From: Camarhynchus parvulus
Taxonomy: Eukaryota; Chordata; Aves; Passeriformes; Thraupidae
NCBI RefSeq assembly: GCF_901933205.1
Contig: NC_044582.1
Span: 16,281,820 to 16,345,819 of the forward strand
Direction: 5' to 3'
DNA length: 64,000 nucleotides
The position numbers and the translations under genes are program-made. Below the pieces are notes generated by a model. That model did no database searches, was not told the origin of the DNA, and saw only the letters and a program-made list of their open reading frames with translations. Each line of letters starts with the position of its first letter. The stretch's first letter is position 1. Below are positions 36,590 through 47,949 of the stretch, in pieces.

Positions 36590-37310
36590 GCTCTTACAGG
36601 GAACACACGGGTGCAGTTCGCAGGCAAGTTGGGAACAGCTCGCTTCCAACGCGGGATCTGCACCGCGATCGCTCAGTCCTGCATCTCTGACTGATGGATT
36701 GCTTGTTTGCCTCTCGTGTGTGACAGCGCTGGCCCTCACCGAATCCATCCCAGGTGAAGGGAACGCGCTCCCGGGAGCCACCCAGCCTGCCAGGTGAGGA
36801 GAGGCCATCCCCGAGCCAGACCCCATCCCCTCGGCCAGATCCCACCTCCCCGAGCCAGGGGCCACCATCTCCCGGAGCCAGAGCCAGCCATCAAACGCCG
36901 CCGCCTGGCTCCTATCGCCAGATCTTCCCCGTTTCTTAAAATAACTCCCCGTGCCTCAGTACCAGCCTTAACCATTTTATGCCTGTGCTACAACTCTCCT
37001 CCTGAAAACTTGACCTCTCCGGGCGGCAGCAGGCGGACGATGCCCGTGCCCGGCGGCGGCACCGCCGTGGGCTGCGGGCAGCGGGGCCGGTCCCGCCGCT
37101 GCCCGGCCGGCAGCACCGCGGGGCCTCGGGCAGGGCTGGCGCTGTCCCCACGCCACTTTCCGCGCACACACACACACAGGGGCACGGGGACACATCGCTG
37201 CCCCCGTGCCGTGACCCCGGCGCTGCTCGGGGGCACTTCCCCGCCACTGCCCCCACCCCCGCCGCCCCTGTCCCGTCCCTTACCTGGCAGGCGAGTGACA
37301 CCCTGGTCGT
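36590..37310. promoter_or_regulatory. CpG island 2, putative promoter
   Basis: GC and CpG content rise from about 36590 and peak at 37021-37300, where 'cggcggcggcacc' and 'gcggggccggtcccgccg' occur. They fall abruptly at about 37320 into AT-rich sequence. The section at 36740-36890 contains loosely repeated 'ccgagccag'/'ccggagccag' words. A plus-strand donor-like site (CCAG, then GTGAGG) is at 36793/36794. A minus-strand donor (GCCAG, then GTAAGG) is at 37284/37283. The long plus frame at 36794-37354 (186 codons) is Pro/Arg-rich, as expected of a stop-poor GC-rich island, and I do not consider it a protein. Confidence 0.6.
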
Positions 37311-37364
37311 GGTCATGTGAAAATATTTTCGAGGTATCCTTTAACAGCCTTTAAATATTGAAGC
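37284..37364 (-). other. Possible 81-bp internal exon, unknown product
   Basis: On the minus strand 'tattgtttttag' forms a good 3' splice site with the exon starting at 37364. 81 bases later the exon ends in CTGCCAG followed by GTAAGG (GT at 37283-37282), a good 5' splice site. A pair of this quality at this spacing is characteristic of an internal exon. It sits across the boundary between the AT-rich element-like block and CpG island 2. An ATG at 37316 opens 11 codons, MTTTRVSLACQ, up to the donor. The other frames contain stops. It could be an untranslated exon, a start-codon exon, or a chance pair. Confidence 0.3.
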
Positions 37365-37646
37365 CTAAAAACAATATTTGCTGTTTTACCTTTTGAAGCT
37401 TTAACAAAAGCTTTGTTTTAGCATTTACCTCGGTGTGCAATAAGAGTTAATAATCAAATCCGTCCCAACCCCCACAAATGTTAAACAAAAAGATAAAAGA
37501 AATGCAAATAGCTATTGTCATGGAAAGTTAAAGTACCTGTCTGTATTTTTAAGTGAAAACTATTATCTCTATCAATCAAAATTTAAGAATACAATAGCAC
37601 TAATCACACGAGGTGCTTTGACTGAGGTACTTTTCCTCATAAAAAG
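37365..37646. promoter_or_regulatory. Candidate conserved non-coding element (block 5)
   Basis: An AT-rich, non-repetitive block next to CpG island 2. It has an octamer ATGCAAAT at 37502-37509, 'aaacaatatttgctg', 'taataatcaaatccg', 'tatcaatcaaaattt' and 'cactaatcacacg', which resemble POU, FOX and homeodomain cores. It lies directly upstream of the candidate exon on the minus strand. Conservation is inferred. Confidence 0.35.
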
Positions 37647-37666
37647 TTTTTTTTTTTTTTTTTTTT
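37647..37666 (+). repeat. Poly-T run (20 T)
   Basis: Twenty T residues bounded by 'aaaaag' and 'aaac'. Simple homopolymer. Confidence 0.9.
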
Positions 37667-37879
37667 AAACTGGTGCATAAAAGTAATACACTTACAATTA
37701 GACACGGTATTTGTAATTTTGTTATTAAAAAACCTCAGCAGTCTTATTGTTAATAAATGCCTCTGAGTCTGTAGGCTGATTCGTACCCAAGAAGACCAAA
37801 GTCCCTACATATTTTAATAAGGTTGATGAAATTTTATTCAGATTCTCACACTTTCCAACATGTGGTGGAACAGCACACT

Positions 37880-38280
37880 CTTCTGTTTGAGAGGAGTTAC
37901 TCAAACGAAGGAAATAGTTAATTGGGAACCAAAACTACTACTTCTGGCCTCGCCGCACATTTTCCACATTTCTCCAAGCGCTGTCTGTGCTTCAACCCTC
38001 AGCCTCCAAGACGTGCCCTTTGTCGTCTTTTCTTTAATTTTTGATGCCAATTCCCTCCCGTCGGACCCCGACGCTCTCCCAGCCCAGCACACATTACGTA
38101 TACACTGTGTACATTGTGCAGGCACACCGCACGGATTCTCTCCAAAGTCATTTTTAAAACTAATTTGTCCAGACGGAATCAGAAACCGAGCTGCGCAGTT
38201 AATAAGTGCAGGAGCGAGCGGCAGTAATTACGCCTGTACTAAAAGAAAGAGCCCGAGATTAAAATACCTATAAGTAAATA
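37880..38280. promoter_or_regulatory. Candidate conserved non-coding element (block 6)
   Basis: Non-repetitive sequence with many retained CpGs outside a formal island ('ctcgccgcac', 'cgtcggaccccgacgc', 'agcgagcggcagtaattacgc'). It also has TAAT cores ('agttaataagtgc', 'gcagtaattacgc'). The plus frame at 37860-38273 (137 codons) is open across it. That frame has no recognisable domain and starts in unrelated AT-rich sequence, so I treat it as incidental. The block may be a regulatory element or an untranslated exon of a transcript from CpG island 2. Confidence 0.3.
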
Positions 38281-38579
38281 GTTGAGGCAGGATGCCATTA
38301 TGCAAACTCTGCTCTCGGGGAGGGATGTCTCCCACACTGAGGAGCAATAGGACTGTCATTTTTTTCCCCCTGCAATATCAGGTTTCCTACTCCACAGCTC
38401 TGGTACTCTGCATCATGGCTAACATCTCTAGTGTGCTATTAATATCAATGAAGAGACGATTCAATTTCCACATAAGAAAAACCTCCCTATTACAGCGCAG
38501 ACATTCGAGTGAGGACCCTTGCAAAGGAAACAATAAAGACCAGAGGGTTGCTTTTTTTTTTCCCTCCCCCCTCCTACTC

Positions 38580-38602
38580 TTTTTTTTTTTTTTTTTTTTT
38601 TT
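38580..38602 (+). repeat. Poly-T run (23 T)
   Basis: Twenty-three T residues after a C/T-rich stretch, followed by 'gctgcttcttttgcag'. The plus strand therefore has a strong polypyrimidine tract and a CAG at about 38618, which is 3'-splice-site-like. No supporting exon was found downstream. Confidence 0.85.
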
Positions 38603-41131
38603 GCTGCTTCTTTTGCAGTTCTGCGTTGCTCACTGTTTGAAAGCTTTTAGCTAACAATGGAAGCATTATCTTCAGGACAGTTACAAAACAGGATTTGTTA
38701 GTACAAAGAATAATAACACCAAACTCATCCCCCCCACTTCCCCACCCCACAAATACCTGTCTATTGCAATATGGCATTCAATACTTAATTCAGAAGTATA
38801 TGCCAGAAACACCTGTATTCTTGATCTAATTCCCTGCAACGAACTCCCTCAGCAGATCAGTTTTGCTCAAGGAGGATTGGACAACTACAAACAAACAAAT
38901 ATTTTGTGCATTTATAAAATGGAACAGAAAAAAAGTATCTTATTCTACCGAGTGCAAACTTACCCATTAATAAGGAAGAAAAAGGCTTAGAGCTGTACAG
39001 TAATTCCCAAACAACTGCAGAAAGTTGAGAGTTTGAAAACACTAAAGCACTTTTGACTATCAAGCCTTTCTGTGCTTCAACACTGGCTGCAGTGTAAGGA
39101 AGGACTGAAGGTATGTGGTCTAAACACAACAAAAGCCACTGCCTTACTCTAGATTAAATATGCAGGAAGAGGCCCCTTTGCATAAACACAAACACTCAGC
39201 AAATGAGTAACTGGCTCAAATCAGACGCCTGCTGTGCATTCTACCTGTCCTGATCTCTGACAAGCTACACAGCTTGTTTAAGGGGATAGGAGCTGCAAAA
39301 TCAAATCAAATCATAGTGCTAAACGCTCTGCTTCTCTGATAGTAAATAACAACAGCACCAACAACTCCTCGCCAAACGCTCATTCCTAATCTAAGCATTG
39401 CTCTGGCACAGAGCTGAATCCTGTGCTGTGCCCACTTTGGCTCAGCCACCCATCTCACCACAGCAGAAGAAACACAACCAAACACCACCTGTAAAATTAA
39501 TTTTCATTAACTGTACTGAAATCCAATACATTCGTGGCCCAGCCTTTTCTTAACAAGGATTTAAAATTTGTACAGGGACTTTTGGTTGAGTTGACAGATT
39601 AAATCTGCATTTGCTCTTACTGTCCCTGTTTTGTTTACTATATAAAAGACATTCCAGGCACAGATCTATTTTAGCTGTTATGAATCACCACATAATGCAC
39701 ACCTATTTACTAGTTTATTTGGGAAAAAGGAAGAAACTTCTGAAGTGTTCCTTAAAAACATTATTTTCAAAATATTGCTCTCATGAAATGAGCCCTCCAA
39801 ACTATATTTACTTCAAAAAACAACTAAATTAGAGACTGTGATAACCACGAAACATATCTAAACATTTATTATTATAATTGAATATACATAATTACATACT
39901 GTGATTTACTCTTCCTTCTAGAGAAATAAATTATTTTTCAGTCTCGTTTATCCTTCCAGTCCAGAAATAGAATGAAGCAGCACGATTTTAAAGCAATTGG
40001 AATTCACCAGTGTCCCTTCCTAACTTAAGGAGTCAAATCACATTGACCTTTTATTGTAAGTCCTAGCTACATGTTGGTTTTGGTAATTTAATTATTTTTT
40101 AATAACTTGCAGTATTAAATGATTGCCATTGAAACACAAATAAGATTATACTCCTCTGCCTTACTCTCTGGTGCTCCAGACTACAGCGTAGCATGGACGG
40201 CACGACTGCGTCCGGCCCCGAAATTTCATTCTGAAAGAGCACTTACACACAGGCAGGCACAGGAAAATTCAGCCTTACAAGATGCAACACACATTTACTG
40301 GATTCTCAAGCATGTGTCACAGATTATTTCAAAGGACACTGGATATAACTCACAGTTTTAATAGGCATCTAGCATGTTCAGTTCCACGGAGCACTCGTAT
40401 GGTATGGAGGGAGTTTTCACACCTCCTTGGATAAACTCACCAGGTTAAAGCACAAAAACACTGATAACATGAGCTAGTCAAGCCTAACAGGAGAAAAATC
40501 CTCCAAGAAAGAATCCTGCGAGAAATTTTAGAGCCCCTGTGTCGTTCACCATTTTTGCATTGAAATGACCTTCCAAATAAGTCGTCAGATAATATGTTCA
40601 CATGGATGATACCGATCTAACCTTGATGCAAATAAACCATAGAACAAAATTTAATCAGTATATCACTGTGTAAAAGCCTTTGTCCATCCCAATGGAGCTT
40701 CTAATGACTGTTTTGGCAGTTCTGGCTGGTAGTTATGCCTCCCTGCTCATATATATCTCATACTGGTTGAGCAAGCTAATGGAACTGCTGTTAGTGGAAT
40801 CCAATATTAATACCCTGCATTGTGCAAAACTGGATGCAACTGAATATATTACACAATTACAGGTAGTATCTAATTCCATAGGTATTAGATACTGGTCTCT
40901 AAATTAATATTTTAATAGAGAAAGTGATATAAATACTACATTTCAGGTAAGATATCTATGAACTCTGGATCTGCCAGTCTTCCTGCTGTAAGCCTGCTCT
41001 ACACTCATACAGCACAGACACAGGACCCTGACAAAAATTGGCAGGCAAGCTTTAGATGGTGAGTGACACATACTGATGCACAGAGTCAAAGATGTCATCT
41101 TCATACAAGCTCAACTAGTTATGAGCTTGAG

Positions 41132-41201
41132 AGAAAAATGAAACAAAAAAAAAAACCTAAATAAAATAAACAAAAAAAGAAAAAAAAAAAAAGAAAAAAA
41201 G
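41132..41201 (+). repeat. A-rich low-complexity tract
   Basis: About 70 bp of A-runs broken by single G, C or T residues. It is a decayed poly-A or simple repeat. No retroposed gene is visible next to it. Confidence 0.75.
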
Positions 41202-43500
41202 AATCAGGGGGAGAGCAGAGCAAGACCTCCAGAAAATAAACAGGGTGTACAGTTTCAAAGGCTACAGACACAGACATTTCATTGTTCAAGCCAATTATCA
41301 GTGGAAAATAATAACAACAGATGGATTCAGAGTCACTGACTTTTCATATGCACTTCATCTCTGCACAACAGATGATGAAATGCGAGAGCTATCTCGGAAA
41401 GGCAAAACATCTTTCAGTAAAAGAACTCTATACTCCAGATGGGGACCTTCTAAGGCAGCTGATTATCTTCTTATAGTGTTGTAAGATAGACTTACTAAAA
41501 CATTTCCAGAACTGATCAGATTGGATGAGCACAATGGCAGCATTATGAGGAGTAAGTTGCTCCGGTCTCAGACTTGTTACTGGACTACTCAGAGATTTCA
41601 ATGGGCTCAGAGCTGCCTGTCCCATTTCCACATCAAGTACTGGTTCTAAAAAATGGGCCCAAAGCTGCTGCTCCCAGTCTGGGCAAAACATGGGCTCGGC
41701 TTAGTGTGGAGAGGGGATGCAGCTATGGGGCCACAGAATCAGTGTCAGCATGAATTGGTCCCCAATAAAAGTCACGAGCAAGGTGAGTCTCCTCACCTTC
41801 TGCAAACACACATTTCACACAGGGACACAGGCAGAGGACAAAAATGTTTACATGTTTACAAGTGGGACTGTTTCCACTGTAATTGCCAGATGTAGAGGGA
41901 ATTCATCATCCAAGCTGGGAGTTACCTCATCCAAGTCAATGGAGTTACACACTCACAAAAACTGGTGCGAGATGCAAGAAAGACATAAATTCTTTCCTAT
42001 AAAGCCTTTACAAAAACCCATCTTTTTATGGGAAATAAAAAATTGCTTTCAAAGGGAAATAACAAACACATGTAAATTTTGGTGGTTCCGGTGATAAGCA
42101 GTTCCAACAAATGTCACAAACACCTACCTAGCACCACCTTCTCCCACTCAACCTGAATACCACAAAGTATGTGTTTTTGATCACATGAATCAGGTATGCC
42201 ACAACCTCAAAACTTAAAATAAAAAAGGAGTAGTGGAAAAATTAGCTCATTAATCTTTAAGACAACATTTCTTTAATGGAAGAACACTACATAAGTAGTG
42301 CATTAAACTGAACTGGTTGCCATTTCCACAGTTTCTTCTTCACAACACCACAAGGAAAATCTAAAGAATGGCATTCTCCATAAATCAATACCGCACACCG
42401 AGGGGGAGCGAAACACAGCACACACGCACTCTGAACTTGCACCTAGTGCTAATTTATTTCACAAGTTACAAAATATTTCTGAAGTAGGGGGCTGTTGGCT
42501 TCACAAACGTGAAGGGAAGAGATGGGTTTGTGGGCACAGCGTTTCCCCTCTTTGTGAACTACTTTGTCAAAAGTAAATTCACAGGGGAACATACGAGCAA
42601 AGAGTAAATTTTGCCCAGGGCAAAATTCTGCAACTGCTTTAAGAAGCAAACAAGAACACAAAAGATGTGTAATACAACCATCTGGCTCTACTCATGCTAT
42701 ATCAATAATCCCCAAAATTTATCCCCACCCCCTTAATCAACCCACACTGATGCCACAAAACCAAATGGCATCACTTATGCTTCCTGCCCATCACATTTTG
42801 AAATGATATTTAATATGCATACAGTACATATTTGCATGTTAATCAATTTCTTTAAGAAAAAAATATTTTTGCTTCTTTAGCTATTAGTTCTGCCTTTTTT
42901 CTACTTATTCACACTGGGATCTCTAAAACCACCAAGAAAGTCCTTGTGGTAAAGATACTCTCATATCAACACAGCATCTCAGGTATCACGATAACGTACC
43001 GGTCAAAATTTCAATCTCTTCTTCTCTCTAGTTTTGTGTCACAGTTTGAAAATAGCAGAGGGTGAATAATAACATGCCAGCAAAATTAGCTGTTCAAGAA
43101 ACACGGGTAAGCAATCCATTTTGAACTCGGGGTTGGATGCATTTCTAAGCATTACCCTATTTGGGATGCAGGGAAGGAATGACAGAGGGAAAGCAGGGTA
43201 TCCTATGTCTTTTATTTTGAAAATTTGTACAAATTTTTCAGGCCTCCCCAATCCAGGAGCCAGTCTGCTCATGAAGGAGGAAAATGGGAAACTCCTGACC
43301 ACAGATGGGGGATGAGCCTCTGCTGTGCTTTGGCTGAGTGCTGCTCTCCCTTCCCACTCCAAGCCTGCAGTGGAAGACCACCTCAGGACAGACAGACAGA
43401 AAGCCATCCAAGCAAAGTGTCCAAAAGGGTGGCTCTGCGATTGTTTGGGGGAGGGATTGTTTTCTTGAGGGAAAATCACCCTTGTAACCATCATGAATCA

Positions 43501-43755
43501 TACCAGGAGCGCGCAACGTGAAACCGGTACCAAAAACAACACTACAAAGACGGCCTCTCTCTGGCGCTCCACCGACTGACGGCCGCGGCCCCGAGGGCTG
43601 ACTCAGATCTCTTCTTCTTAATCGACTTTTCTGCAACAACATACCCCAGCCCCAGCCCTGCCTCTCCCCGTGGCTGGCTGGCACACTCCCTGTGCCTGGT
43701 GCTGCCCGGGGGACACGGCACGGTGGGGACGGTGCCCCACGGCCCTGCCATAACA
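43501..43755. other. Moderate CpG cluster
   Basis: About 250 bp with raised CpG and GC content ('gagcgcgcaacg', 'ctgacggccgcggccccg', 'gcacggtggggacgg'). It includes a TGACTCA AP-1 site at about 43599. It is weaker than islands 1 and 2 and could be a minor promoter, an enhancer with retained CpGs, or a relic. Chance frames cover it on minus (up to 188 codons). Confidence 0.4.
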
Positions 43756-45629
43756 CGAACAGATGGCTGTTACACACAGCAGGAGAAGTACAAGCCCTGA
43801 GCACTCATGGCATAGGTGGAAATGTTTTGCAGTTATTTTCTTTGGAAATAAGCATATGTATAGCGGTTATGTCTGCTCCCTCATCCAGACTACCAAGCTG
43901 AGATCACAAACACTTTGTTAATTTTTTTTTTTTTTAAATCCACTTTTGGATTGCTTCTGTTGTTTGTACGGCTGGACTTGTACAGCCTCTTTGTAAGAAT
44001 TGAAAACAGTCTCCCACAAACACAGGAATGGGCAAATGGTTTAGAGAGCTAATCCACACCTGGGCTACGTGAAAAGGGCTCATATTTTCCAAACAGAAAC
44101 ACAACCGCTTTTATATATGAACCAGATTTGGATCCAAATGCTAAACCCTTCACCACATCCTACGTGGGACTCTGTGATGGTCACAGGCAGTGGTGGTGGG
44201 TGGTGGCTGTGCTGATGGCAGCCATGGGCAAGGAGCTGCCATGCCCTTGGACTTGGATGAGAAGGGCAGACCTGTCCTTGGTTACACCACAGTGAATGCA
44301 GGGTAATCCCCATCCTGCACACGCCTCTTACAGAAGAATCTGGCCCTGTCTCGTTACTCTTGTTAGAAAAATGAAGGCTGTGACAAAAAATAGCTGAGAA
44401 CTACATCTTGCCGATGCCAAAATACAATAATAACATGTTCAAAGATTTAATTTAGAAGACTACAAAGTCTAGCTCATACATCATAACACCTTGAAATAAC
44501 ACTTTAAGGTCAAATCCTGTGCATTTTTGGAAACCACCAAAACATAATGAAGTTTTACTTAAACACAGCATTTACATTTATAACGCATTTCAGATTCTTC
44601 AAGTAAGCTAGACCACATGCTAGGAAAATGTACTTCCCACAACATACAAATTAAGTCATGTACAGCCTTCCCTCCGCAGGCTGAACAGCCACCGGCACAA
44701 ATGGAAGTCCTGTGTACGGATCAAAGGCTGCACGTGGACCTCAGAACATGATTTTTTATATTTTGTTTTTAATTGGCAAAACATCAAATCCCACTAGCAG
44801 TTTATTTTTGTTGCCTTCCTTGCCCCTTTTCTACCTCTCCCCCTTATTTCACAACGGAACATTTTTAAACCACCAGAAGTCTTTGTGGCAAAGATGATGT
44901 CATACTGACACAAGATCAGGTGTGAGGTATGGTATGAATAAATACTTATCCGCAAACACATTTAATTTTCAATGGTTGGGCATTGAAAGACAAAGAAGTC
45001 CTTATGCAGACATATTAGCCGAGGATTTCATTTCGAATGGTCTACGTTTAAAAGAGCAGAACACACAGTGCAAGCCTAGAAGAAAGAGGAAAAAGAAGAA
45101 CCAAAACCCCTTGTACTGTCCTTCTTGTTTTTTGGGAAAGCAATGCACAGCTCTGCTCTTCACAGTAATAAATATATGGTGCTTGATTACTTTGCCTTTT
45201 AAGTCACCGATACCATACAGGACAATTGTCCTTTATACACTGGCAATAAAAACTCTCCCTAGGAAAATAAATATGTATTTTAGAGTAATCAAGCAGGAAC
45301 TAATTCTGTACTTTTTCACAAGTAGCCATTTACTTTGGCACCAAATGGTAATGTGTAGCAGAGAATGCAGTATATGCTTTAACCCAAGAAAAATTAGACT
45401 TGAAAATTAATACACAGTGAAAGACAAATTTAAAGCAGCTTTCTTGTGTTCTGACATAAGAATATAAAAATGACACGAGCAACTAAAGATTAGTTTACAT
45501 ACTTTTCAATCACAGCTGCCGCTCAGTAACCACAATACCTTTAAAATGACATTCCACCGAAACAGATACAGTTTGGCTGCAACAGCAGCAAGACACAGTT
45601 AACATGGAATTAAAAGGACATTTTTTTAT
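43756..45629. other. Unique non-coding stretch
   Basis: No gene recognised. A plus frame of 162 codons at 44922-45410 begins in AT-rich sequence, has a Lys/Arg-rich middle and shows no known domain. T14 lies at 43922-43935. Confidence 0.5.
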
Positions 45630-46150
45630 TTACACACATCGTACAGCACTGAGCCCCAGCACAATTACAATGGAAAGATTTTTAGCATGATTAATTTGGA
45701 AATAATCTAGTGATAAATAGAGTGCATTGCAAGTGATTCTGCCGAGCAAATTTTTATCACCAGCCTTAGATGTCAAAACACAGTTTCAGGGACAGAGAAA
45801 GAACAAGTCTCATCTTCTTGGTTAATATTTAATTGGGTGCTAAAGATTCCTCCTAAAGACCTCTGAACCATCACTGACAGCCCCACAAGATGTCCCCGTC
45901 TGTGAAATAGATACCAACCCTTTCTGTATAAACTAAAATAACATTAAATTTAATCAAACCATTCAATTAATAAATCACTTCAGTGGACATTGCAGCCCAA
46001 TCCCTGTTTAATTACATAATTTTAAAAATATTTGCACACTGCAACCACTAAGATTGGCTCTGAGGTTTCATAATACACACTTAACACTTGAGTTGGAGAA
46101 CAAATTTATTTAATAAATGCAGAGATAAGTACAATAATGCCACTCCACTC
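45630..46150. promoter_or_regulatory. Candidate conserved non-coding element (block 7)
   Basis: An AT-rich, non-repetitive block carrying many ATTA/TAAT and related cores: 'gcatgattaatttgg', 'gtgataaatagag', 'ttcaattaataaatcac' and 'tttaattacataatt'. A TGACAG (TALE-type) word occurs at about 45875. There is no open frame of note. It resembles homeodomain-rich developmental enhancers. Conservation is inferred. Confidence 0.35.
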
Positions 46151-47928
46151 AAACTGCAAAAATCACTTAGCATCTCCTGCGAGAAAAAGCAAATAAACTT
46201 TTTCCCTATTTAAATGCATGTCCCTGCTATCATCAGCTCTGCCCGAAGCCACCTCCTTTCTGCCCTTGTCCCTGCAGTCCCTGGGATGCCCAAGCATGGG
46301 AAGGGGTGGCAGAGCTGGTGTCCCCCACATGGCACAGTGCATCCTTCTGCTTTACCTTCACACAGACTCCCTAGCCTCCCTTCCTCCTTGCCCTCTACCT
46401 TCATCCTTTCCTCCTCACTTTTCCCTCTATTTCTCCCCATGTTACTTGTCTGCCCCTTGTTCTCTGCTGTTTGTTGGTGTTCCAACTCCCCCCATTTCCA
46501 TCTCAAACTCCTGCCCTGAGCTTCCTACACCTGCTCTCTTCCTCACTGCCATCTGAGATAGCTGAGGTGAAAAAAGCTAGTTGGGAAAAAACCCACAACA
46601 AACAGGACAGAGAGAAGAGGCTGGGGAGGAGAGCAGGGAAAGAAAACAGAGTTCAGTAAGGCCAAACAGAACTGCACAATTTCCAACAACAGCGAGAGAT
46701 GCTCCAGAGCACTGGGATGAAAAATAAAAGCCATGGACCAAGTGTATTAGGTGAAGCAGGATTCAGGTTCTGGGGTGGGTGTAACGCCTATATTCACAGA
46801 AAAACTCCGTGTCTCCCAAGAAACCTGTGTTACTGCCATATATAACTAGGTGTGACAACTTGGGAGAGGTTGAAATACATATGGACCAAGCAGTGGCCTT
46901 AAATGAAGGGGGAAAAAAAGCAAAGCTAAGGGTTTGTCACAGCTTGGAGGCACAGCTGTGTGCACTCATACAGACTTTGCATTCATTCATATAGAGCACA
47001 GCTTTCAGGTCCTGTGGTTCCAGCACGATTTTTGGACGAAAGTTGAGACTCAAAAATAAATAAGTCTATATTTGGCCTGCCCTGGATTCGAGACACTCTC
47101 AATAGTACTTTGCATAGAAACAATCTGAATTAATACAGACTAAGTTCTCCAGATTATAATATTCTTTACCAAGCCAATGGATGCACCTCTAAAATTCACT
47201 GCCCTGACAAATAGTAGAGCTCTTGAAAGTCTGCTTGTATTAGTTTTATGGATCTATTCTACTGCTTAAATCAGGTCTCATTAAAATTACCATCCACACA
47301 AGTTCTCCCACTGGGAAATCTACATGCCAGAGCTACTCCAGTTCCGCAGGCAGTGCTCGGAGGGGGTTGCATATTGCAAAATAACTGCGGACACGGCGGC
47401 GGGAGGACAGGGGAAGAACAAGAGGACTTCAGGACAGCAAACAAGTGACTCCTTACCCTCCTCTGATTTTAACCACTGCAACTTTTGCTCAGGTGGTGCA
47501 ACTGCATCCATGAAAAGAAATGCTATCGCCAGAAATGGTGGTGTAAAAAGTGCCCCTCAGAAAGCCAGATGTGGCCTCAAACGTCTGTTTTAGTGCTGGA
47601 ATGGCAGGCTAAATATGCAAACACTGCACCTGACAACTTACACTAAAGCATATGATCTGCACACTGCCCCTCCAGTTTAATTTTTAATAGTAACAGTACT
47701 TAAATCTCAGCATTAATGTATTAATGTTCAAATGAATACAATTAAAGGCATCTCTGTTTTCTTCAGTGCTAACGACCTGGAAGATCTTTCTCCCCTTCAT
47801 ATTTGTGGGGATTATTACAAATACATTCTGTAGCCGTTGTTTTGGCAAAGAAGCAAAAACCTTTGCCTTTTAAATATGAAGTAACAGGAATAATGAATAA
47901 TATATCTTCTGATCTTTGTTCTGCCATG

Positions 47929-47949
47929 ATATATATATAATGATATATA
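47929..47949 (+). repeat. Imperfect (AT)n microsatellite
   Basis: Alternating A/T over about 20 bp, interrupted by 'aatg'. Confidence 0.7.

Larger units (their letters stand above)
38281..43500. other. Unique non-coding stretch with A/T tracts, no gene recognised
   Basis: Contains T-runs at 38552-38561 and 38580-38602, an A-rich tract at 41132-41201, and short chance frames. A consensus plus-strand donor (GCAAG, then GTGAGT) lies at 41782/41783 without a clear acceptor partner. No repeat family or RNA gene was seen. Confidence 0.5.

Noticed and set aside
36794..37354. Plus frame of 186 codons through CpG island 2
   Set aside because: The Pro/Arg/Gly-rich translation is what a stop-poor CpG island gives, and minus frames across the same region are equally open.
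41777..41788. Consensus plus-strand splice donor (GCAAG then GTGAGT)
   Set aside because: The preceding sequence lacks a clear acceptor and the open frame there has no recognisable content.
46210..46556. Three overlapping frames in a C/T-rich patch
   Set aside because: The pyrimidine-rich composition removes stops, and no domain or splice signals are present.
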